Shown: positions 25,976 to 35,351, counted from the first letter of the stretch. The stretch: 42,143 bases of DNA from Candidatus Sabulitectum sp. (GCA_021107435.1 JAIOSV010000056.1:1-42143), one strand, 5' to 3'. The notes: generated from the letters alone by a model not told the origin. Numbers and translations are program-made.

Positions 25976-26847
25976 GTTTTCCACCTGCAATCCGGCGGAA
26001 ATTCTGGGGTCGCGACTTCAGCTCACCAGTTATGCTTGCTTCAGGTACAGCCGGCTTCGGGGAGGAACTTCTTGATCTGCAATGTCTTTCCGGTGCCGGA
26101 GCTGTGGTATCCAAGGCTGTAACCTTTAATCCGAGAGAAGGCAATTTACCTCCGAGGCTTCTGGAAACGCCCTTCGGGCTTTTGAACTCAATTGGTCTCG
26201 CAAACCCGGGTGTTTATCATGTGGTCAAGCATCTCCTTCCGGCTGCTGCCGGTTTGCCGTGTCCTCTTCTCATCAATGTCGCGGGTGAGTCGGTTGACGA
26301 ATTCGCTGATGTGGTGAGTGTTCTGGAAGAGTGCAGCGTTCATATTGGCTACGAAATAAATGTTTCGTGCCCGAATGCAGCAGAGGGCGGAGCGGCATTT
26401 GGCGTTGATCCGGATGTGGTGCTTCGAGTGGCTCAGGGTGTTTCAAAAGTTACCGGCAGACCCTTTTCCGTAAAGTTGACCCCCAACGGTGGAGATATGG
26501 TACAGTCAGCAAAGGCGGCAGTTGAAGGAGGAGCTTCGGCCATAACAGTATGCAATACCTTTCTTGGAATGCACATCGACTGGGAAACCGGGAAATGTGT
26601 TATCAAGCGAAAAGTCGCGGGATACACCTCGCCGGCTTTGCTGCCTCTGGTTGTAGCCAGGGTGTGGCAGGTGTCAAACGCGGTTTCTGTACCTGTAATC
26701 AGCTCAGGCGGCGTTTCCCGTGGGGAAGATGTACTTCAGCTTCTTGCAGCCGGCGCGGAGATGGTTCAGATTGGAACCCGCCTCATGAGGAGACCTTTTG
26801 CGGCGGGAGAGCTTATGGATGAAATGAAGAAACTGACTGGTGAATGA
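25972..26847 (+). CDS. pyrD: Dihydroorotate dehydrogenase class 1B, catalytic subunit
   Basis: A 291-residue FMN enzyme oxidising dihydroorotate to orotate. The catalytic Cys is in NVSCPNAAEGG. FMN-binding motifs are VKLTPN, SSGGVSRGED and VQIGTRLM. ASGTAGFGEELLDL near the N-terminus is typical of 1B enzymes. The start at ATG 25972 has AAGGAGG seven bases upstream and overlaps the pyrK stop, which ties expression of the two partners. The stop overlaps the rlpA start codon (ATGA). Confidence 0.95.
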   Translation: MSFPPAIRRKFWGRDFSSPVMLASGTAGFGEELLDLQCLSGAGAVVSKAVTFNPREGNLPPRLLETPFGLLNSIGLANPGVYHVVKHLLPAAAGLPCPLLINVAGESVDEFADVVSVLEECSVHIGYEINVSCPNAAEGGAAFGVDPDVVLRVAQGVSKVTGRPFSVKLTPNGGDMVQSAKAAVEGGASAITVCNTFLGMHIDWETGKCVIKRKVAGYTSPALLPLVVARVWQVSNAVSVPVISSGGVSRGEDVLQLLAAGAEMVQIGTRLMRRPFAAGELMDEMKKLTGE

Positions 26848-27257
26848 AGAAGGCAGCAGCAGCTATTTCAGTTCTTGCGGTGCTTCAGGGATGCGGGCTG
26901 GTCTCTTCGCCGGTGTATCTGCATCACGGTGTTTCAGCGGGTACAGTGGTGACTTCCGGCCTGGAGCTGCGGGGCATTGCTTCCTGGTATGGGATTCCTT
27001 TCCACGGCAGAAAGACCGCCAACGGGGAAACATATGATATGAACGGACTTACATGTGCCCACAGAACGCTGCCCTTCGGAACTGTTCTTATTGTTACCAA
27101 TATGGGGAATAACAGATCCGTAACTGTCAGGGTTACAGACAGAGGCCCATTTATTTCAGGAAGAATTGTAGATCTTTCCAGAGGCGCAGCGGCAGTTCTG
27201 GGCATGCTTGATACAGGTACTGCCCTGGTAACCATGAAGGTGGTTGGGAATGAGTGA
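26844..27257 (+). CDS. rlpA: RlpA-like double-psi beta-barrel lipoprotein
   Basis: A 137-residue minimal RlpA: a lipoprotein signal with lipobox LQGC (C17) and a single double-psi beta-barrel domain. Motifs ASWYGIPFHGRKTANGE, LTCAHRTLPFGT and VTDRGPF, then GRIVDLSRGAA, match the family. RlpA proteins can cleave naked glycan strands at septa. The C-terminal SPOR domain found in many RlpA proteins is missing here, so septal targeting by SPOR is not expected. It sits between pyrD and pyrF with overlaps on both sides. Confidence 0.92.
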   Translation: MKKAAAAISVLAVLQGCGLVSSPVYLHHGVSAGTVVTSGLELRGIASWYGIPFHGRKTANGETYDMNGLTCAHRTLPFGTVLIVTNMGNNRSVTVRVTDRGPFISGRIVDLSRGAAAVLGMLDTGTALVTMKVVGNE

Positions 27258-27951
27258 TGTTCGAATTTATGTAGCTCTCACCAGCGATTGCATCAGTGAT
27301 GCCATGAAGGTGCTGAAACCTCTCAGAGAACTCCCTGTGGGAGTAAAGATTGGTCTGGAGCTGTTTGTCAAAGAGGGACCGGGAATAGTAGGAGAAATTA
27401 AAGATGCTGGATTTCCTGTATTTCTTGACCTGAAATTTCACGACATTCCACACACGGTGGCAGGGGCAGTAAAATCCGCCTGTCTTCTTGAACCTGATGT
27501 GATTAATGTTCACGCCTCCGGTGGACGAGCTATGATGGAAGCGGCTGCCCTGGCCTGCACCGGAAAAACTAAGATAATTGCTGTAACTGTACTTACAAGC
27601 ATGGACAAAAGCGACCTGATGCTTCTGGGTTCTGAATTCAACCCTCTTGCGGCAGTCGAATCTCTCGCGGGAGCAGCTAGAGAATCAGGGCTTCACGGTG
27701 TAGTTTGTTCCCCTCTTGAGGCTTCTGTTGTCCGGAGAATCGCCGGAGAAGACTTTATAATCATTACACCTGGAGTTCGTCCCGAGGGATATGATGCCGG
27801 AGATCAGAAGAGAATAATGACCCCTTTTGAGGCTATAAAAGAAGGTGCGACATCCCTTGTGGTAGGTAGACCCATTACCGGCGCCGCTGATCCTGCTCTT
27901 GCTGCTGAAGCAATTCTACAGGAGATAGAAGAAGCGCTGAATCTCCAATGA
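27250..27951 (+). CDS. pyrF: Orotidine-5'-phosphate decarboxylase
   Basis: A 233-residue decarboxylase making UMP from OMP. The catalytic Lys/Asp array is in LDLKFHDIPHTV. The C-terminal phosphate-binding region is TPGVRPEG and later VVGRPIT. The start at ATG 27250 has AAGGTGG six bases upstream, and a TTG at 27244 would be too close to that site. It overlaps rlpA by eight bases and the GT51 gene by four (ATGA). pyrE is absent from this cluster, so orotate phosphoribosyltransferase must be encoded elsewhere. Confidence 0.95.
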   Translation: MSDVRIYVALTSDCISDAMKVLKPLRELPVGVKIGLELFVKEGPGIVGEIKDAGFPVFLDLKFHDIPHTVAGAVKSACLLEPDVINVHASGGRAMMEAAALACTGKTKIIAVTVLTSMDKSDLMLLGSEFNPLAAVESLAGAARESGLHGVVCSPLEASVVRRIAGEDFIIITPGVRPEGYDAGDQKRIMTPFEAIKEGATSLVVGRPITGAADPALAAEAILQEIEEALNLQ

Positions 27952-29873
27952 CGGGAACTGGGAAGCAGTCCATTTCTTTTCTGAGGCTGGCGGTGTCTCT
28001 TCTTTCCATTACTTTGCTGATCTTTCTGATTCATACGTTTGTATCTGTCACTGTGAAGAACCGTCTCACAAGATTTGACGCGGGGTGTACCTTTGAAGGC
28101 CTGGAGTATGGATTGAATTCACTTGTTGTCAGGAATCTTCAGATGCCGGGTATTGGCATTTTTTCCAGACGCGTTTCTGTTCTGATGAGCAGTGATTTGT
28201 TTCATCCGATTCCTCTTCATGTTGTTCTTCACGGTGTGGAGATTCAACCGGATTTTTCTCAAAGCTCACCCGGTCCTGCCTCAAGATCAACCGATCTGCC
28301 TGTGATATCCGTTATTGACGGTAGAATTCCTGTGTACAGCACTGAGTTTTACGGAACCAGGATAAACGGGATTGATATGGGTTATGCCGGAGGCGACTGG
28401 GGCGAGCTGTTTATCAACCGGGCAGGCGACAGCATTTCCGTTTCGTTCAACAACTTCTCAAGTATTCCCGGAATGGAGGAAGTTGTTCCTGATATGGCGC
28501 GAGGGCACAGAATTTCCGGCCGGTGCACAGGAGTTCTTGGACAGGTTTCATCAATTTCAGGACTCATTACCGAAATCGACGGCAAATCGGCGTCGGTTTT
28601 ATTCAAGTACCGGTTGCAGGAGGGCAGGTCTTCTACCAGCTTCAGCATGGATTTCTCCCAGGTTGCCGATCCGGCAATGGCACTTCTGGACAGCCTTTCT
28701 TCCGGGGCTATTATGACTGCTGTTCCTTCGGGTTCGCTTTTTGTGGACTTTCCAGGAAACGACACCATCTTTTTCTACACTGATTTACGATTCGACAGTG
28801 TATCCATCTGGAGCACAGCGGTAGTTCAGGATACTTTTTCAACAGAAGCGGCTATATCCTGCGGAGGTTTCATTCTCAGAGAACCCGGGCTTGTAGTTGT
28901 CGATTCAGGAACTATCAGTTCTTATGAGGTGGATCTGGCTTTCAACCTGCGATATTCCTGGGGGGAGAGGAGAAAACTTAATCTGGTAATATCAAACCCT
29001 GCTCTGCCCGGAGAAGCCATTATTGCGTCCATACCCCCGGAATTTTTTGGTTGCCTCAGGGGACTTACACTCGGCGGTAAGCTGTCTATATTTACCGAGC
29101 TGACCCTGGACTGGGAATATCCGGACAGTAGCGATATCAATCTGAATATAGACGCTTCCCAACTCACAGTGGGCTACAGCCCGATTACATTCGGGAGAAT
29201 CAGGAATCTCAGTGGAGCGGAGTGTTTCATGCGGGACTCGTGGGGAAACAGTGCCCGTATCGGGCTGGATACACTGACCAATCCCGGTTTTGTTTTCTAT
29301 GACTCCCTTCCACTCTGTTTTGAACCTCTGTTGCGTTGTGCTGAAGACGCGTCCTTCAGGGGGCATAACGGCTTCAGTGAATATCATATAAGGAATTCCA
29401 TCAGAGCAAACATGTCGCAGGAGAGCTTTATCAGAGGAGGATCCACCATCTCCATGCAGCTTGCGAAGAACTTGTTTCTCGGCAGAGAAAAGACTCTTGC
29501 GAGGAAACTTCAGGAAGTGTTTCTTACCTGGAGACTGGAACGGTGGCTGTCCAAGGAGAGAATTCTGGAGATATACGCGAACATTGTTGAACTGGGTCCG
29601 GGGGTGTTTGGTTTTAATTCTGCGGCAATGTATTATTTTAATGAAACAGTTTCTGATCTTTCAGTCAGGGAGATGGCATTTCTGGTGTCGATTCTTCCAG
29701 GACCGGCGCTGTATCACAGGTACGCGGTTCGAGGCGTATTGCCGTCTTACTGGAAGTCTTATGTAGAGAGGCTGATAACGATATGCGGCAGCAGAGGATG
29801 GCTTGAAGGATCTGCTGTTTCAGAGGCAGTTGCGGAGACCCTTATATTCGATGGTGCTGTTTCTCTTCCATAG
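27948..29873 (+). CDS. GT51 peptidoglycan glycosyltransferase with large N-terminal periplasmic region
   Basis: A 641-residue membrane protein. One transmembrane helix lies at about residues 12-32. A beta-rich extracytoplasmic region of some 400 residues follows, with no recognised motif but an AsmA/DUF748-like flavour. The last roughly 180 residues are a GT51 domain: catalytic E466 in AEDASF, RGGSTISMQLAKNLFL and LERWLSKERILEIYANIVEL. No penicillin-binding transpeptidase domain follows, so it is monofunctional and should polymerise lipid II into glycan strands. Monofunctional MtgA is only about 240 residues, so the N-terminal addition is the unusual part. It overlaps pyrF by four bases. Confidence 0.85.
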   Translation: MTGTGKQSISFLRLAVSLLSITLLIFLIHTFVSVTVKNRLTRFDAGCTFEGLEYGLNSLVVRNLQMPGIGIFSRRVSVLMSSDLFHPIPLHVVLHGVEIQPDFSQSSPGPASRSTDLPVISVIDGRIPVYSTEFYGTRINGIDMGYAGGDWGELFINRAGDSISVSFNNFSSIPGMEEVVPDMARGHRISGRCTGVLGQVSSISGLITEIDGKSASVLFKYRLQEGRSSTSFSMDFSQVADPAMALLDSLSSGAIMTAVPSGSLFVDFPGNDTIFFYTDLRFDSVSIWSTAVVQDTFSTEAAISCGGFILREPGLVVVDSGTISSYEVDLAFNLRYSWGERRKLNLVISNPALPGEAIIASIPPEFFGCLRGLTLGGKLSIFTELTLDWEYPDSSDINLNIDASQLTVGYSPITFGRIRNLSGAECFMRDSWGNSARIGLDTLTNPGFVFYDSLPLCFEPLLRCAEDASFRGHNGFSEYHIRNSIRANMSQESFIRGGSTISMQLAKNLFLGREKTLARKLQEVFLTWRLERWLSKERILEIYANIVELGPGVFGFNSAAMYYFNETVSDLSVREMAFLVSILPGPALYHRYAVRGVLPSYWKSYVERLITICGSRGWLEGSAVSEAVAETLIFDGAVSLP

Positions 29874-29951
29874 AGTTGACAAAAGGGCTTCAGGAAGCTA
29901 TTAGCATGATGTTTGGTGCCTTTGTTGAAATGGATTGACAGGAGGGTGAAA

Positions 29952-30974
29952 ATGTCCGATAATGGGAGCGGTGCCTACGAGCTGAAACATCATGGTAAAA
30001 TTCACCGGGTCTCCAATTTAAGTGAGTTGAAGGATTGGATTCTTGAATCCAGAGTTACTACTGAGGACAGTTTCAGAGCAGCAGGTTCTGAGGAGTGGCT
30101 TCCTGTAATGACTGAACCTGAATTCTCTTCGATTCTTAAGCCGGACAACCAGTGGATTGTAACTATGGAAACTGGAGTGTTCAAAGCTTATCAGTTCGAG
30201 ACCATTATTAAATGGGCGGAAGAGGGCCGGGTTACAGAGGATGCTGTGGTGGAGGGCCCTAGAACTCCCCCCGGCGGAGTCAAGGCATCGGCGCTTCCCG
30301 CACTTGCTTCAAATCTCAGAAGACAAATGAGCGGGAGGCCCCCTCGCCCTGTTCTTCGGATTGACGGTCGGGAGTTTCCGGCAGTTAATACAGAAACAAT
30401 CAGAAGATGGATCGAGGAATCAAGGGTTCCTCTGGAGGCGGAGATATCTCTTGAAGGTAAGGATTGGGAACCTGTGAGCAGTTGCGGGCTCTTTGACCTT
30501 GAAGACTGGCCGGTGGCAGCTCACGGCAGGGTTGAGGAAGAGTCACTTCCGGAGATGCCCGAATGCAGCCCGGGTGACACTGCCGAATCACATGAACCGA
30601 TCCTCCGCGAAGAACAACCGGAAACGGAAGCTATTCTGCCTGAACAGCCCTTCAGAGAGATTAGAGACATTACTGAAGAAGACGATAAAGCAGAAGAGGT
30701 TCCTTATATTGTGATATCAGGTGATTCCGAGGTGACCATTGAGTCTGTCGCGAAACTCAAATCCCTTATTAAAAAGAAAGTTATTTTCAGCTATGATCAG
30801 GTAAGACACCCGTCAATCACGGAAGAAACCATTTCTGTGGGAGAGTTACTGGATAGCTTTAAATCATCGAAAAGAAGCCCGATATTCTGGATACTCTGCG
30901 GGCTGGCCGGTGTTGCCGCCGTTGCTTCCGCTCTTGAATACTTTAAAGTGCTGGACTTTGTTACGTGGCTGTGA
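29952..30974 (+). CDS. Tail-anchored protein with repeated GYF_2-like modules
   Basis: A 340-residue protein of unknown role. Four related units are visible: SELKDWILESRVTTEDSF with EEWLPV, TIIKWAEEGRVTEDAVVEG, TIRRWIEESRVPLEAEISL with KDWEPV, and a more diverged KLKSLIKKKVIFSYDQV. Each has the helix-then-RV pattern of GYF_2-like domains, which bind peptides or localise to membranes. A Glu/Pro-rich linker (about residues 185-255) precedes the last unit. A single hydrophobic segment at about 316-333 (IFWILCGLAGVAAVASALEY) makes a C-terminal anchor, leaving the modules in the cytoplasm. The start at ATG 29952 has GGAGGG upstream. Confidence 0.7.
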   Translation: MSDNGSGAYELKHHGKIHRVSNLSELKDWILESRVTTEDSFRAAGSEEWLPVMTEPEFSSILKPDNQWIVTMETGVFKAYQFETIIKWAEEGRVTEDAVVEGPRTPPGGVKASALPALASNLRRQMSGRPPRPVLRIDGREFPAVNTETIRRWIEESRVPLEAEISLEGKDWEPVSSCGLFDLEDWPVAAHGRVEEESLPEMPECSPGDTAESHEPILREEQPETEAILPEQPFREIRDITEEDDKAEEVPYIVISGDSEVTIESVAKLKSLIKKKVIFSYDQVRHPSITEETISVGELLDSFKSSKRSPIFWILCGLAGVAAVASALEYFKVLDFVTWL

Positions 30975-32242
30975 TAACAGACATACTCAGGGCAAAAAGG
31001 GATTCGGAATCTCTTTCAAAAGATGATCTGTACAAATTCACCTCGGGTATTGCCGATGGAACAGTTACCGATTATCAGGCAAGCGCTTTTCTAATGGCCG
31101 CCTACATCAATGGTCTTGATTCGAAGGAAACTCTTGCTCTTACCATGGCCATGCGCGACAGCGGTACAGTTGTGGGTTGGGATAAATCACTTAGCCCTCT
31201 GGCTGACAAACACAGCACCGGTGGAGTGGGAGACAAGATTTCTCTTATTCTGGCGCCTCTGGCGGCATCAATAGGCATCAGAGTACCTATGATCAGCGGC
31301 AGAGGACTGGGGCACACCGGTGGAACGCTTGATAAACTTGAATCGATTCCCGGCTTTAATGTCAATCTGACCCTTGAGCAGTTCAAGGAGCAGACAGCCG
31401 ATATTGGAGTATGCATGATAGGGCAGACCGATCAGCTTGCTCCTGCCGACAGGGTATTGTACTCACTGAGAGATGCAACTTCCACAGTAACCTCTATTCC
31501 GCTGATTTGTGCCAGCATTCTCTCAAAGAAACTGGCCGAAAACCCTGACATTCTAGTTTTCGATGTGAAATGCGGAACAGGTGCGTTCATGCATACACTC
31601 GAAGATGCCGCGGAACTAGCCGGAACTCTGGTAAAGATTTCAAAGATGTCCGGGAAAAAGGCCAGTGCTCTGATAACATCAATGAATACTCCCATAGGAC
31701 TTACTGCAGGAAATGCTCTGGAGGTACAGGAATCTCTGAATATTCTCAGAAACAAAGGCCCTGCTGATTCCACGGATCTCACTGTCGCGCTTGTCGCGGA
31801 AATGGCTGCGCATGCAGGAATTGACAACGGAGAAATGCTCTGCAGAAAGAATCTGGCCAATGGAAAGGCTATGGACGTTTTTGCGAAAACAGTTGAGACT
31901 CAGGGAGGCGACATTGCAGCCTTTGAAGCTCTTCCACAAGCACTGGTTATCATGGACGTGCGGGCTGCCAGAACCGGTTACTGGCGCGGGCCCGATGCAC
32001 TTGCTGTTGGAAACGCCGTGCGAAAACTGGGCGGAGGAAGATACAGGGTTGAGGACAGGGTGGATTCTCTGGTGGGCTGGGAGCAGGAAGTGTCCTGCGG
32101 GTCTCCCGTGGAGAATGGACAGCTTCTGGGCAGGGTGCACGCTGCCGATAGAGTTGCAGCAGCAGAAGCAATTAACGCCATAAGTAACAGTTTCAGATGG
32201 GATATGCCATCTGATCCTCTGATCTTAGAGGAGATTCGCTGA
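30971..32242 (+). CDS. Pyrimidine-nucleoside (thymidine) phosphorylase
   Basis: A 423-residue phosphorylase splitting pyrimidine nucleosides to base and (deoxy)ribose-1-phosphate. The signature KHSTGGVGDK, SGRGLGHTGGTLDKLESIPG and the VFDVKCGTGAFM stretch are diagnostic of the thymidine/pyrimidine phosphorylase family. The start is GTG 30971, which overlaps the preceding stop as GTGA; a GTG at 30965 is also in frame, and neither has a strong ribosome binding site. It is a salvage enzyme in the same operon as de novo pyr genes. DeoA (thymidine) versus Pdp (uridine and thymidine) cannot be decided from sequence alone. Confidence 0.93.
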   Translation: MITDILRAKRDSESLSKDDLYKFTSGIADGTVTDYQASAFLMAAYINGLDSKETLALTMAMRDSGTVVGWDKSLSPLADKHSTGGVGDKISLILAPLAASIGIRVPMISGRGLGHTGGTLDKLESIPGFNVNLTLEQFKEQTADIGVCMIGQTDQLAPADRVLYSLRDATSTVTSIPLICASILSKKLAENPDILVFDVKCGTGAFMHTLEDAAELAGTLVKISKMSGKKASALITSMNTPIGLTAGNALEVQESLNILRNKGPADSTDLTVALVAEMAAHAGIDNGEMLCRKNLANGKAMDVFAKTVETQGGDIAAFEALPQALVIMDVRAARTGYWRGPDALAVGNAVRKLGGGRYRVEDRVDSLVGWEQEVSCGSPVENGQLLGRVHAADRVAAAEAINAISNSFRWDMPSDPLILEEIR

Positions 32243-33945
32243 TGAGGATAATCAAACCGGAAGCTGTACCTGATACCCTTTTGAGGGATGGCTTGATCTC
32301 TGAGTCGGTTTTTAAAAGGTTTCAGAGATTATCTGAAAATTCCAGTGAAGATACGCTGAGCCTTCTGGTCTCCAGCGGGATTATCGGTGAAGAGAAGCTG
32401 TACAGGCACCTGGCAGAACTTTCAGGAGTACCTTACACGGATCTTGATCCTCTTGAGCTGGACTATCAGGTTGTTACAGAGTGCCTTCCAGGAGCTTACT
32501 CTCAGGCAAAGGGAATAGTGGCTTTCAATGAGGATGAAGGCAGGATTTTCCTGGCGGCCAGTACTCTCCCGACACCTGTGCAGATTGATGACATGGCGAA
32601 TATGCTCGGGAAGGAGATTGTTCTTTACCTCAGTCGCCCCAGAGCGATAGACAAGGTCATCAGGCAATTCTACGGTCTGCACAGCTCTATTCTAGCTGCC
32701 ACAAAAGAGCTTTCCACTGATGAGATTGTAGATATAGGCAATCTTGAGAGATATGTAGACAGTACAGCGGACAGATCTATTGAGCCTACAGACAAGCCCG
32801 TCATTAACGCTGTCAATCATCTGTTTCAGCATGCTTTTGAAGAGAGAGCAAGTGATATACACATAGAACCTCACCGGGATAATACCATTGTCAGATTTAG
32901 AATTGACGGTATTCTGCACCTGGTTTACAGACTTCCCAAAAAGCTGCATTTTGCCATCACAAGCAGGATTAAAATGATTTCCGGACTGAATATTGCCGAG
33001 AAGAGACGCCCCCAGGATGGAAGAATCAGAACTTACTATGATGGAAAGCCAGTGGAGATGAGGTGCTCTACTGTACCAGTCTCGTTTGGTGAGAAGATTG
33101 TTCTAAGAATTCTGGACCCGGCCATACTTATGCAGGATCTTTCTATTCTTGGCTTTGATAAGAAAGATAAGAGCATCTATGAGGACATGATCAATTCACC
33201 CAATGGCCTGATCCTTGTCACGGGTCCCACCGGGAGCGGTAAGACCACAACACTTTATTCCAGTCTTATCTCTATTTCCTCAGAACAGAACAACATCGTT
33301 ACCATTGAGGATCCTGTTGAGTTTATTACAGATGAATTCAACCAGATTTCAGTGAAGAAGGCAATCGACCTCACATTCATTAATGCTCTCAGGCATGTTC
33401 TCCGCCAGGATCCGGATATCATTATGGTAGGTGAGATCAGGGACAAAGAAACAGCCATCAGCGCGATGAGAAGCGCGCTTACGGGCCATCTGGTGCTAAG
33501 CACTCTCCATACAAACGACACAGCCTCCACTGTGGTAAGGCTGATGGATATGGGTGTTGAGCCCTATCTTCTCGTGAGTACACTCCGCGGGATTGTCGCC
33601 CAGCGGCTGGTTCGTTCAATTTGTCCGCATTGCCGGGAAGAGTATACTCCTGACGAAACAGAACGCAGACTCATTGGAATTGAAACAGGAACAAAGCTGA
33701 TCCGAGGAGCAGGGTGCAGAGAGTGCAGGAATACCGGTTTCAAAGGAAGAATCGCCATATTCGAGGTTATGAGTATTGGTGAAGATATCCGGCGTGCTTT
33801 TACCCGCCGGGCACCGCTTGATGAAATCAGAGATATTGCCATGTCCGGGGGAATGATAACCCTCAGAGAGGCAGGTACAGGGAAGGTTCTTGAAGGAGTT
33901 ACCACTGTGAATGAACTTGTTCGAGTAACCGCAGGGGGACTATGA
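32242..33945 (+). CDS. GspE/PilB-type secretion or pilus ATPase
   Basis: A 567-residue cytoplasmic hexameric ATPase. About residues 1-140 form an MshEN/T2SSE_N-like domain. Then come DIHIEPH, Walker A GPTGSGKTTT with K334, the Asp box TIEDPVE, Walker B IIMVGEIRDKET and the His box LSTLHTND. A zinc motif of CPHC and CREC near the C-terminus is typical of GspE and PilB. AGAGGAG lies eight bases upstream of ATG 32242, which overlaps the preceding stop by one base. No other pilus or type II secretion gene is in the window, so its system is unidentified. Confidence 0.92.
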   Translation: MRIIKPEAVPDTLLRDGLISESVFKRFQRLSENSSEDTLSLLVSSGIIGEEKLYRHLAELSGVPYTDLDPLELDYQVVTECLPGAYSQAKGIVAFNEDEGRIFLAASTLPTPVQIDDMANMLGKEIVLYLSRPRAIDKVIRQFYGLHSSILAATKELSTDEIVDIGNLERYVDSTADRSIEPTDKPVINAVNHLFQHAFEERASDIHIEPHRDNTIVRFRIDGILHLVYRLPKKLHFAITSRIKMISGLNIAEKRRPQDGRIRTYYDGKPVEMRCSTVPVSFGEKIVLRILDPAILMQDLSILGFDKKDKSIYEDMINSPNGLILVTGPTGSGKTTTLYSSLISISSEQNNIVTIEDPVEFITDEFNQISVKKAIDLTFINALRHVLRQDPDIIMVGEIRDKETAISAMRSALTGHLVLSTLHTNDTASTVVRLMDMGVEPYLLVSTLRGIVAQRLVRSICPHCREEYTPDETERRLIGIETGTKLIRGAGCRECRNTGFKGRIAIFEVMSIGEDIRRAFTRRAPLDEIRDIAMSGGMITLREAGTGKVLEGVTTVNELVRVTAGGL

Positions 33946-35351
33946 AAAAGCTGATTCTGATCTTGCAGGTTACTGCTCTTCTTCTGCTGGCATCGTGCAG
34001 CAAGACTCCGGAGTCTGTTCAACCGGAAACATCCGGAGACACAACTGTTTTAAGAACTATTCCCGATACTCCTCTCACGGTGGGGTTAAGATTCTCAAAC
34101 AACCTCGGGATGAATGATCCCCAGTGTTTTTATTATCTCGAACCGGCATTCAGAGATTCCGTACAGGATCTTCAGCTTTCACCATGGGAAGTTTTTGGAC
34201 GCTGGAGAGGATTTGACTCAGGCGGTCGCTTGACCGAAACAGTTACAGGAGAAGACAGCCTCAACAGAACCAGTTACTATTGTACTATTGCGAGGCTTGA
34301 AGAGTTGCCTCCGGTTATTCGCCTGGATTTTGTGCTTTTAGACGGACAGTGGCTTATAGAAAAAGTTGAAAGCGAGCTTCCAAGAGATGTTCTTGATTCG
34401 CTCACAGTGCAGATGCAGGCATCCATGGTACTGCAGAACCCTGTGATACTGCGGGAAATGCGTATTGCGAGGATGCTGCTTGACGATTGTGAACTGGATC
34501 ATCAGATCAACTGGGCTTCATGGTACGCAGCTGAGGAGAATGGTGCCGATTTTGCGGAATACATTATGGAGCTTACAAATGAGAGTTACACAATTCTCGC
34601 ATTGAGCAACGTAAGGACCGCTGCCAAGCTGCAGATAGTTCAGGATAGAGCCACTTTTCAGGTAATAGATGTTCCCGTTGAACTGAGAGAGCTGATTGCC
34701 GCATGGCGCGAATTTGCTTATCTGAGAAAAGCGGTTCTCAGAGCGAACCATGAAGCAATGCAGAACCTTCGTCAAACCGGAACATGGATGGGGCCGGATG
34801 TGGAGGAAGAGGTGGCAAGAATAGCATTCCTTAAAAGCGTGTTCTATTCGGTAAATGAGCTCGTTGAGCAGAACGATACACTCTCCAGCGTTTACCCTGT
34901 ACTTCTTACCTGCGGGATCAGTGAACCCCTGGAACATCTGCAGGTGCATCTGGATCCTCATCAGCTTGAACAGAAAACAGAGAACGACATTGGAATCCCT
35001 ATCTGGCGGGCTCTGGGTGTTGATATGAACGGAGATCTTGATCCGGAGCGAGTGCTCTACTGGGCAGGGGATCTCTACCTCTTTCTTGGAACACCAACAG
35101 GGTATTCCCTTGTCTGGAGAACCTGGAAGGATTTCAGCAGCGATTATCACGGCCAGTTCGGCACTCAGACATCACCACTGGGCAACCGCAGCGTTGTGCT
35201 TGTAGGCAACACTGGAGAGTACGAATATGAACTGTCCCTTAACTACGGTAATCAGCCGCTTTTTAAGAGGATTCGCATCTCTGCGAACACCACAGATTCT
35301 TTTGATGACGAGCTCATAGAAAGTCCACTGCTTCACGGAGACAATCAGTGA
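33942..35351 (+). CDS. Uncharacterised lipoprotein
   Basis: A 469-residue protein with a clear lipoprotein signal (MKKLILILQVTALLLLASC, lipid on C19) followed by a Ser/Pro/Thr-rich linker. The remainder is a mix of helical and beta segments with no motif that I recognise. A DxNGD-like phrase (DMNGDLDPE, about residue 365) precedes a beta-rich end resembling a propeller blade or a calcium-dependent repeat. It overlaps the ATPase gene by four bases (ATGA) and PBP1A by one to four, so it is tightly coupled to both. A role in envelope assembly alongside PBP1A is inference only. Confidence 0.75.
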   Translation: MKKLILILQVTALLLLASCSKTPESVQPETSGDTTVLRTIPDTPLTVGLRFSNNLGMNDPQCFYYLEPAFRDSVQDLQLSPWEVFGRWRGFDSGGRLTETVTGEDSLNRTSYYCTIARLEELPPVIRLDFVLLDGQWLIEKVESELPRDVLDSLTVQMQASMVLQNPVILREMRIARMLLDDCELDHQINWASWYAAEENGADFAEYIMELTNESYTILALSNVRTAAKLQIVQDRATFQVIDVPVELRELIAAWREFAYLRKAVLRANHEAMQNLRQTGTWMGPDVEEEVARIAFLKSVFYSVNELVEQNDTLSSVYPVLLTCGISEPLEHLQVHLDPHQLEQKTENDIGIPIWRALGVDMNGDLDPERVLYWAGDLYLFLGTPTGYSLVWRTWKDFSSDYHGQFGTQTSPLGNRSVVLVGNTGEYEYELSLNYGNQPLFKRIRISANTTDSFDDELIESPLLHGDNQ

